Assembly: GCA_964460755.1 (NCBI GenBank)
Contig: CAYWQL010000045.1
Coordinates: 1 to 5,912 of the forward strand
Origin: JAYFNU01 sp964460755
GTDB lineage: Bacteria > Bacillota > Clostridia > Oscillospirales > Ruminococcaceae
Length of the DNA stretch: 5,912 bases
Direction of reading: 5' to 3'
In this document: piece after piece, positions 1 to 4,108 of the stretch
How positions within the stretch are numbered: the stretch's first letter is position 1
Layout of the letters: every line of letters begins with the position of its first letter
Program-made: the position numbers and the translations under genes
The notes under the pieces: generated by a model
Databases searched by the model: none
What the model was told of the DNA's origin: nothing
What the model saw: the letters and a program-made list of their open reading frames with translations, nothing else

Positions 1-57
1 GTAGAACACCAGCCTTCCAAGCTGGATACGTGGGTTCGATTCCCATCACCCGCTCCA
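1..57 (+). tRNA. tRNA-Gly (anticodon TCC), 5' end cut by the window
   Basis: The 3' part of a glycine tRNA. The window begins in the D arm. The anticodon loop CTTCCAA gives anticodon TCC, flanked by the stem CCAGC/GCTGG. The T loop is TTCGATT within GTGGG/CCCAT, and the acceptor 3' strand ends in CACCCGC, followed by discriminator T and an encoded CCA at 55-57. It should read GGA and, by wobble, other GGN codons. The missing 5' acceptor strand should lie just before the window. Only 26 nt separate it from the next tRNA, so the two are probably co-transcribed. Confidence 0.95.
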
Positions 58-83
58 TTTATGCTCCTTAATAAGGGCGGCAT

Positions 84-160
<77 letters not shown>

Positions 161-176
161 TTTTTTATAAGATAAC

Positions 177-214
177 AAAAGTCTTCTGTTTTTGAACAGA
201 GGGCTTTTATTTTT
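177..214 (+). terminator. Rho-independent terminator of the Gly-Arg tRNA transcript
   Basis: A 14-bp stem (177-190 with 195-208) contains two G-U wobbles and a TTTG loop. The 3' arm ends in CTTTT and runs into ATTTTT (209-214). It lies 16 nt after the CCA of tRNA-Arg. The stem is A/U-rich at its base, with A's matching the U tract. Confidence 0.88.
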
Positions 215-339
215 CGGTTTGACTTTAGCGTTAATATTTGCCGTTTTTTCAAGAGAACATTTTTGCATTTTCTATTTTAAATAAGAGCTGTTATTAATGG
301 CGTAATTTTGCCGTGCACGGTTTATTTGAGTTATATTTA

Positions 340-378
340 CCAAAAAGAGAAGCACCCGTCGGGTGCTTCTCTTTTTGG
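340..378 (-). terminator. Terminator of the His-Gln tRNA transcript, overlapping the tRNA CCA end
   Basis: An almost perfect inverted repeat: 340-357 pairs with 361-378, with a 3-nt centre that probably opens to a larger loop. The GC-rich top (GCACCCG/CGGGTGC) sits on an AG-rich/CT-rich base. On the minus strand the 3' arm ends in TTCTCTTTTTGG, giving a U5 run inside the stem, then TAAAT. The first three minus-strand bases of the stem (378-376) are the CCA of tRNA-Gln. The element is symmetric, so it could also stop plus-strand readthrough from the left. Confidence 0.85.
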
Positions 379-451
379 CTGGGCTGGCTGGATTTGAACC
401 AGCGAGATGACGGAGTCAAAGTCCGTTGCCTTACCGCTTGGCTACAGCCCA
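376..451 (-). tRNA. tRNA-Gln (anticodon TTG)
   Basis: A complete glutamine tRNA on the minus strand. It starts with U1 (acceptor TGGGCTG pairing with CAGCCCA), as bacterial tRNA-Gln often does, and ends with discriminator G and encoded CCA (378-376). The anticodon stem ACGGA/TCCGT encloses loop CTTTGAC, giving anticodon TTG for CAA and CAG. The T arm is GCTGG-TTCAAAT-CCAGC. It lies downstream of tRNA-His with a 49-nt spacer and directly before the terminator hairpin. Confidence 0.97.
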
Positions 452-463
452 TTATATAGATAA

Positions 464-485
464 AGCGAACTCATACGAATTCGCT
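464..485 (-). other. Hairpin in the spacer between tRNA-His and tRNA-Gln
   Basis: On the minus-strand transcript, AGCGAATTC pairs with GAGTTCGCT through 9 bp, one of them a G-U wobble, around a GTAT loop. The wobble would be an A-C mismatch on the plus strand, so the structure is favoured in the tRNA precursor. No strong U tract follows it on the minus strand, so it is unlikely to be a full terminator. A role in precursor processing or partial attenuation is inference only. Confidence 0.5.
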
Positions 486-500
486 CTCGTTTTTTAAAAC

Positions 501-578
501 TGGGGTGGATAATGGGACTCGAACCCACGACTTCCAGGGCCACAACCTGGCACTCTAACCAACTGAGCTATATCCACC
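501..578 (-). tRNA. tRNA-His (anticodon GTG)
   Basis: A complete histidine tRNA on the minus strand. Acceptor GTGGATA (577-571) pairs with TATCCAC, and the preceding base G (578) faces discriminator C, giving the extra G-1:C73 pair that identifies tRNA-His. The anticodon stem CCAGG/CCTGG encloses loop TTGTGGC, giving anticodon GTG for CAC and CAU. The T loop is TTCGAGT and CCA is encoded (503-501). It is the first gene after the promoter at 622-650. Confidence 0.97.
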
Positions 579-621
579 ACAACTGTGCGGGAAAAGACTT
601 TTCATTTTTTGCCGCTTAAAT

Positions 622-650
622 AATATATCATATAAAACCATTAAGGTCAA
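622..650 (-). promoter_or_regulatory. Sigma-A type promoter of the His-Gln tRNA transcript
   Basis: On the minus strand, -35 TTGACC (650-645) and -10 TATATT (627-622) are separated by exactly 17 bp, with a TG-A extended -10 just before the hexamer. Transcription would start near 615, about 37 nt before tRNA-His. Near-consensus elements fit strong stable-RNA expression. Confidence 0.82.
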
Positions 651-698
651 TAAAAAATAAAAGCTTTTTCGGTCGAAATCAACAACAAAGCGGGTTTG

Positions 699-727
699 TC
701 GACTTTTCACCTTGTTTGTGATAAAAT
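699..727 (+). promoter_or_regulatory. Probable promoter of the methyltransferase gene
   Basis: TCGACT (699-704) and TAAAAT (722-727) are 17 bp apart, and the -10 is extended (TGA at 719-721). Predicted start is near 734, about 35 nt before the ATG at 769. A second possibility is TTGTTT (712-717) with a perfect TATAAT (736-741) at 18 bp. Both lie upstream of 769 and both argue against an upstream TTG start at 712, which would lie inside or before the promoter. Confidence 0.6.
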
Positions 728-768
728 CATCTAATTATAATAAGAACGACCGAAAGGAAAGGACGAAA

Positions 769-1563
769 ATGATAATCAGGAATGAGGAAATCGACGGTGG
801 AAGCGGGTTTGACTGGGGAAGAACCTCAGAAGACTATGCGAAATATCGAGACGTTTATCCTGAACAGTTTTATAAAACCCTGCTTGACATGGGGCTCTGT
901 ATAAAAGGTCAGCGCGTTCTTGACCTCGGAACGGGAACTGGCGTGCTTCCGCGGAATATGTATAAATACGGCGCATCCTTCGTCGGGACCGATATTTCTG
1001 AAAGTCAGATTGAAATGGCAAAAAGTCTTTCCGAAGCGGCGGAAATGAATATAGAATATCAGGTCGCTTCTGCGGAAGCGGTGGATTATCCAGACGATTC
1101 CTTCGATGTCGTTACTGCGTGCACCTGCTTTTTCTATTTTAACCACGAGGTCGCCGTTCCGCGGCTTGCACGGCTTTTGAGGGTCGGCGGCAAGCTTGTA
1201 ATTATGTATATGGCGTGGCTTCCGTACGAGGACGACATAGCGCGGCAAAGCGAGGAGCTTATTTTAAAGTACAATCCGAAATGGACGGGCGCGGGGGAGA
1301 CAAGGCATCCGACGGGAATTCCGCAAATAGTCAACGAATACTTCAACCTCATAAAAAACGAGACCTACGAGCTTGATGTGCCGTTCACGCGGGAAAGCTG
1401 GAACGGGCGAATGAAGGCTTGCCGAGCCATAGGCGCAACCCTTTCCGCTGACAAAATAGCGGCATTCGAAAAGGAACACAAAAAGCTACTTGCTGTAACC
1501 GCTCCGGAGAGCTTCACCGTAAAGCATTACGTCGCCTACGCGGTGCTTGAGGTTAAAAAATAA
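769..1563 (+). CDS. Class I SAM-dependent methyltransferase, substrate unknown
   Basis: A 264-residue cytoplasmic protein with a UbiE-like (Methyltransf_11/25) Rossmann fold that should transfer a methyl group from S-adenosylmethionine. Motif I is VLDLGTGTGVL (residues 50-60), the glycine-rich SAM-binding loop. The acidic residue of motif II is D75 in GTDIS. ASAEAVDYPDDSFDVVTA (about 100-117) matches the post-II and motif IV region, and LLRVGGKLVI (136-145) is the usual late strand. The C-terminal part (about 200-260, with SWNGRMKACRAIGA and SFTVKHYVAYAVL) resembles small-molecule methyltransferases common in Firmicutes. ATG 769 is chosen because AAAGGAAAGGA sits just upstream; the reading frame stays open back to a TTG at 712 but that overlaps the promoter. 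It has no same-strand partner close by and no obvious terminator follows. The substrate cannot be read from sequence, so the family call is firm and the role is open. Confidence 0.93.
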   Translation: MIIRNEEIDGGSGFDWGRTSEDYAKYRDVYPEQFYKTLLDMGLCIKGQRVLDLGTGTGVLPRNMYKYGASFVGTDISESQIEMAKSLSEAAEMNIEYQVASAEAVDYPDDSFDVVTACTCFFYFNHEVAVPRLARLLRVGGKLVIMYMAWLPYEDDIARQSEELILKYNPKWTGAGETRHPTGIPQIVNEYFNLIKNETYELDVPFTRESWNGRMKACRAIGATLSADKIAAFEKEHKKLLAVTAPESFTVKHYVAYAVLEVKK

Positions 1564-1634
1564 CGAGTTTAGACCGTTATCGTCAAAAAAGTCTCCAATA
1601 ATTTATTGATTTTAAAAAAATATTTGTATAAATA

Positions 1635-1663
1635 GTGCAAAAAATCAGATTGTGTGATAAAAT
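1635..1663 (+). promoter_or_regulatory. Probable extended -10 promoter of the YegP-like gene
   Basis: TGA-TAAAAT (1655-1663) is a good extended -10, with the start predicted near 1670, only about 20 nt before the ATG. The matching -35 (GTGCAA, 1635-1640, 17-bp spacing) is weak, as often tolerated with an extended -10. The surrounding 11-mer TGTGATAAAAT is identical to the one in the methyltransferase promoter. An alternative, TTGATT (1606-1611) with TATAAA (1627-1632), has a short 15-bp spacer. Confidence 0.55.
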
Positions 1664-1690
1664 GGACTTACAGATATGGAGGTGATTCCA

Positions 1691-2062
1691 ATGGGAAGGT
1701 TTATTATCACGACGGCGAAGAACGGAAGCTTTCACTTTTCTTTAAAAGCGGGCAACGGTGAGATAATCGCGACAAGCGAAACATATTCGTCAATGGACGG
1801 CTGCAAGAACGGAATAGAAAGTGTTAGGAAAAATTGCAGAGCGAGCGTCGAGGACCAAACCGTTGAAGGCTTTAAGGAGCTAAAACACCCGAAGTACGAG
1901 ATGTATAAGGATAAAAAGGGCGAGTTTCGGTTCAGACTAAAGGCGGCGAATGGCGAGACCATTCTCGCAAGCGAGGGTTATACCGTTAAGGCAAGCTGTA
2001 AAAACGGAATTGCTTCGGTTGAAGCCAATGCGCCGAAAGCGGAAACCGTCGTAACAAAATAA
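1691..2062 (+). CDS. YegP/DUF1508 family protein with two tandem repeats
   Basis: A 123-residue protein built from two copies of the DUF1508 (UPF0339, YegP) domain. Repeat 1 spans about residues 2-48 and repeat 2 about 67-113. Each has the pattern F-x-F-x-LK-A-x-NGE-x-I-x-A-SE followed by a C-K-N-G-I-x-SV segment, the family's hallmark. E. coli YegP has the same two-repeat layout at about 110 residues. No signal peptide or membrane segment is visible, so it is probably cytoplasmic. The biochemical role of the family is not established. ATG 1691 is preceded by a perfect GGAGGTGAT (1678-1686); the in-frame ATG at 1676 overlaps that site and is rejected. It has its own promoter and ends in the bidirectional terminator just after the stop. 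Confidence 0.93.
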   Translation: MGRFIITTAKNGSFHFSLKAGNGEIIATSETYSSMDGCKNGIESVRKNCRASVEDQTVEGFKELKHPKYEMYKDKKGEFRFRLKAANGETILASEGYTVKASCKNGIASVEANAPKAETVVTK

Positions 2063-2070
2063 TAAGATAA

Positions 2071-2112
2071 AAAAGTGCCTCCTATCGCGAATGCGCGATG
2101 GGAGGCTTTGTT
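2071..2112. terminator. Bidirectional terminator between converging genes
   Basis: A 13-bp stem (2077-2089 with 2094-2106, one T-G wobble) with an AATG loop. On the plus strand it is followed by TTTGTTTTATTT; on the minus strand by a short ACTTTTTTA run (the A6 at 2069-2074). It lies 14 nt after the YegP-like stop and immediately after the DUF5662 stop, so it can end both transcripts. Confidence 0.92.
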
Positions 2113-2649
2113 TTATTTCTTTTTAAGCATTACGTTTTTTATGTAGTCGAAGGTTTTTTTCTCCCCCTCGTCCTTAAGCATAAAAAGCATCTTTTCAAGC
2201 AAGGCACGGGTGTTGTCGTGAAGGACGAGGTTGTTTTTTGAGCGGTCGTAGTAGAGCCAGGGACTTGCGTCGGTGTAGTCTTTTTTTTGATAGGTTTTGC
2301 TCGCCGCTACGCGGTCACAGAACATTTCGGCGACGTATTTAGCGGGCATTTCCATTCCGCACAGATTGTGCTCGCCAGAGGGAGAATAGTCAATCCAATA
2401 TTCAAAATGGTGCTTGTTGCGCCCCTTGTGGTGAAGCCACGCGGCGCTGTAGCCTTTGTCGCGACGCTCGTTTTCGTTCGGGCTGTGGGTGCCGCCGTCA
2501 TAATATTTCGCCCCGACGAGGAATTCAACAGGGCTGTATTTTGACAGGTCGTGGGTTAAGCCCTGCCGGTAAAGACCGATTTTAAAGCAGTTTTTTCTGA
2601 CCTCGCGCTTGTGGTAATTAATTGTTTTCAGGTGTTCGAGCCATTTCAA
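2113..2649 (-). CDS. DUF5662 family protein
   Basis: A 178-residue soluble protein that I recognise as DUF5662, a family of unknown function frequent in clostridia. Conserved blocks are the N-terminal LKTINYHKREV (7-17), GLTHDLSKYSPVEF (30-43), a His-rich block WLHHKGRNKHHFEYW (71-85) and AEMFCDRVAASKTY (107-120). The spacing of H13, H33-D34, H73/H74, H80/H81 and D112 is reminiscent of a metal-binding HD-type helical protein; that is inference, not a known assignment. The start is TTG at 2649: it restores the usual family N-terminus, with AAAGGA about 10 nt upstream; the nearby ATG is out of frame. The gene is 39 nt downstream of the OadG-like microprotein with no terminator or good promoter between, so it probably shares that transcript. 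It ends at the bidirectional hairpin. Confidence 0.88.
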   Translation of the reverse strand: MKWLEHLKTINYHKREVRKNCFKIGLYRQGLTHDLSKYSPVEFLVGAKYYDGGTHSPNENERRDKGYSAAWLHHKGRNKHHFEYWIDYSPSGEHNLCGMEMPAKYVAEMFCDRVAASKTYQKKDYTDASPWLYYDRSKNNLVLHDNTRALLEKMLFMLKDEGEKKTFDYIKNVMLKKK

Positions 2650-2688
2650 CAGAATGGTGTCCTTTCGTATAAAAGCGGGAAATATGGT

Positions 2689-2823
2689 TTATTTCGAAGT
2701 GATTTTGTTTAAAAGATAGATGACGAGAACGATTATCGCCGTTACGATAAAAATACCGAGCATTCCTTTTCCCATAATGGGAAGAGAGGTCACAAAAGCC
2801 TCGGGACTAAATTGAAAAGTCAT
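2689..2823 (-). CDS. OadG-related 44-residue membrane microprotein
   Basis: A small gene encoding 44 residues (begins MTFQFSPEAF, ends YLLNKITSK). A short amphipathic lead containing MGKGMLGIF (17-25) runs into one transmembrane helix (about 22-38) and stops at a lysine-bearing tail. This matches the membrane part of the gamma (OadG) subunit of sodium-pumping decarboxylases, but it lacks the extended C-terminal tail with metal-binding histidines of full OadG. It probably sits in the membrane beside the beta subunit and helps complex assembly or stability. The ATG lies 2 nt after the beta-subunit stop, with AGGGGAG inside the last codons of that gene 7 nt upstream, so the two are likely translationally coupled. 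Size, context and sequence make it a real gene despite its shortness. Confidence 0.85.
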   Translation of the reverse strand: MTFQFSPEAFVTSLPIMGKGMLGIFIVTAIIVLVIYLLNKITSK

Positions 2824-2825
2824 AA

Positions 2826-3965
2826 TTATACTCCCCTCGAAATCAGATTAAGAATAAGACCGCCCGCGATAACCGATGCAATTTGTCCGGATACGTTTAC
2901 GCCGACAGTGTGCATTAAAAGGAAGTTTTGGGGGTCTTCCTCCAGACCCATTTTATGAACCACGCGCGCCGACATCGGAAACGCCGAAATACCGGCCGCG
3001 CCAATCATAGGATTGATTTTGTTTTTGGAAAACAGGTTAATCAGCTTCGCGAATAATACGCCGCCGACCGTGTCGAACACAAAGGCAAAAAGGCCAAGAA
3101 GAAGAATAATTATCGTGTCCCACTGAATGAAGTTTTCCCAACGCATACCCGAAGCAATGGTGATACCAAGCAAAATCGTAACGAGGTTGGCAAGCTCCTT
3201 TTGGGCGCTTTCGGAAAGCGAACCGAGTACCCCGCACTCACGAATAAGGTTTCCGAACATAAGAAAGCCGATGAGCGCGACAGATTTCGGTGAAACGATG
3301 CCGACAATTACGGTAAGGATAATGGGGAAAAGAATGCGTGTTGTTTTAGAAACCTTCTTTTCCTCATAGGGCATACGGATTTTACGCTCCTCCTTCGTCG
3401 TTATAAGCTTTATAACGGGAGGCTGAACTATCGGCACGAGCGCCATATAAGAATATGCCGCAACGACAATAGCTCCGAGATATTTGGAATTGAAATAGGT
3501 TGCGACAAATATGGAGGTCGGACCGTCTGCCGCGCCGATAATGGCGATGGACGCCGCGTCGCGAAGCTCAAAGCCGCAAAGCGACGCAAGACTAAGCGTA
3601 AAGAAAATACCAAACTGTGCCGCCGCGCCGAAGAGCATAAGCTTCGGGTTGGAAAGAAGGGGTCCGAAATCAATCATCGCGCCAATTCCGATAAACAGCA
3701 GAAGCGGGAAAAGCTCGTTGGCGATACCGGCTTTAAAAAGGACGTCGATAACGCCAACCTCCTCCAAGCCGTCGGCTATCTGGGTTATAGCGCCCGACAT
3801 AGGAAGGTTTACGAGAATGGCGCCGAAGCCGATAGGCAGGAGCAGCGCCGGCTCCATATTCTTTTTAATAGCAAGATAAATAAGGGTTCCGCCGATTGCC
3901 CACATTACAAGCATCTGCCAGGTGATGTTGAGGGTATTTCCGAAAATATCGTTTAGAAAAGACAA
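2826..3965 (-). CDS. Sodium ion-translocating decarboxylase, beta subunit (OadB/MmdB/GcdB family)
   Basis: A 379-residue integral membrane protein with about nine or more hydrophobic segments. The family couples decarboxylation of a carboxybiotin carrier to export of Na+; the beta subunit is the channel and catalytic membrane part. The GAADGPTSIF block (144-153) carries D147, equivalent to D203 of Klebsiella OadB, and Y173 fits Y229. The region NPMIGAAGISAFPMSARVV (318-336) supplies N318, G322, S327 and R334 at the same spacing as N373, G377, S382 and R389 of Klebsiella OadB, so the ion-coupling residues are intact. Length is normal for MmdB/GcdB-type subunits. The start is TTG at 3965 with AGGAGG 7 nt upstream. 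It is the first gene of the minus-strand unit. Which acid is decarboxylated (oxaloacetate, methylmalonyl-CoA, glutaconyl-CoA, malonate) cannot be decided, because no alpha or biotin-carrier gene lies nearby. Confidence 0.95.
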   Translation of the reverse strand: MSFLNDIFGNTLNITWQMLVMWAIGGTLIYLAIKKNMEPALLLPIGFGAILVNLPMSGAITQIADGLEEVGVIDVLFKAGIANELFPLLLFIGIGAMIDFGPLLSNPKLMLFGAAAQFGIFFTLSLASLCGFELRDAASIAIIGAADGPTSIFVATYFNSKYLGAIVVAAYSYMALVPIVQPPVIKLITTKEERKIRMPYEEKKVSKTTRILFPIILTVIVGIVSPKSVALIGFLMFGNLIRECGVLGSLSESAQKELANLVTILLGITIASGMRWENFIQWDTIIILLLGLFAFVFDTVGGVLFAKLINLFSKNKINPMIGAAGISAFPMSARVVHKMGLEEDPQNFLLMHTVGVNVSGQIASVIAGGLILNLISRGV

Positions 3966-4001
3966 GATTATACCTCCTAATTCTATAAGTCAATAAATAC
4001 T

Positions 4002-4029
4002 ATAATATCAGAAAATTGAAAAAAGTCTA
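4002..4029 (-). promoter_or_regulatory. Probable promoter of the decarboxylase beta-subunit unit
   Basis: On the minus strand, TAGACT (4029-4024) and TATTAT (4007-4002) are 16 bp apart, with an extended TGA just before the -10. The start would be near 3995, about 30 nt before the TTG start codon, leaving room for the AGGAGG site. Confidence 0.6.
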
Positions 4030-4039
4030 TTATTTTGTC

Positions 4040-4068
4040 TTTTTTTTATAGAAACTTTACGCTATAAT
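4040..4068 (+). promoter_or_regulatory. Probable promoter of the Na/Pi transporter gene
   Basis: A perfect -10 TATAAT lies at 4063-4068. The -35 region at 17 bp is only a T-run (4040-4045) without a good consensus, which suggests either weak expression or help from an activator. The start would be near 4075, about 35 nt before the ATG at 4109; this rules out translation from the upstream ATG at 4073. It is back-to-back with the minus-strand promoter. Confidence 0.55.
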
Positions 4069-4108
4069 AAAAATGTTCTGCATTTGCACTTCACAAAAGG
4101 AGAAACGA

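Noticed and set aside
712..768. Upstream extension of the methyltransferase frame to a TTG at 712
   Set aside because: It overlaps the predicted promoter and has no ribosome site, whereas ATG 769 has AAAGGAAAGGA just upstream.
826..1479. Several antisense open frames across the methyltransferase gene
   Set aside because: They are shadows of the coding frame, with arginine/histidine-rich translations, no ribosome sites and no recognisable domains.
1559..1580. ATAACG/CGTTAT hairpin after the methyltransferase stop as a terminator
   Set aside because: Only 6 bp, and the A-rich run that follows is not a U tract on the plus strand.
1676..1690. Earlier ATG for the YegP-like gene
   Set aside because: The ATG overlaps the perfect GGAGGTGAT ribosome site that serves ATG 1691.
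3511..3879. Plus-strand open frame of 122 codons antisense to the decarboxylase beta gene
   Set aside because: It is a shadow of a well-supported membrane protein gene; low-complexity Ser/Pro/Lys translation without a ribosome site.
3981..4053. Inverted repeat TTCTATAA/TTATAGAA in the divergent promoter region
   Set aside because: Only 8 bp in very AT-rich DNA, far apart; easily explained by chance.
4073..4108. Earlier ATG for the Na/Pi transporter
   Set aside because: It lies at the predicted transcription start and the extra residues contain the ribosome site; the family N-terminus fits ATG 4109.
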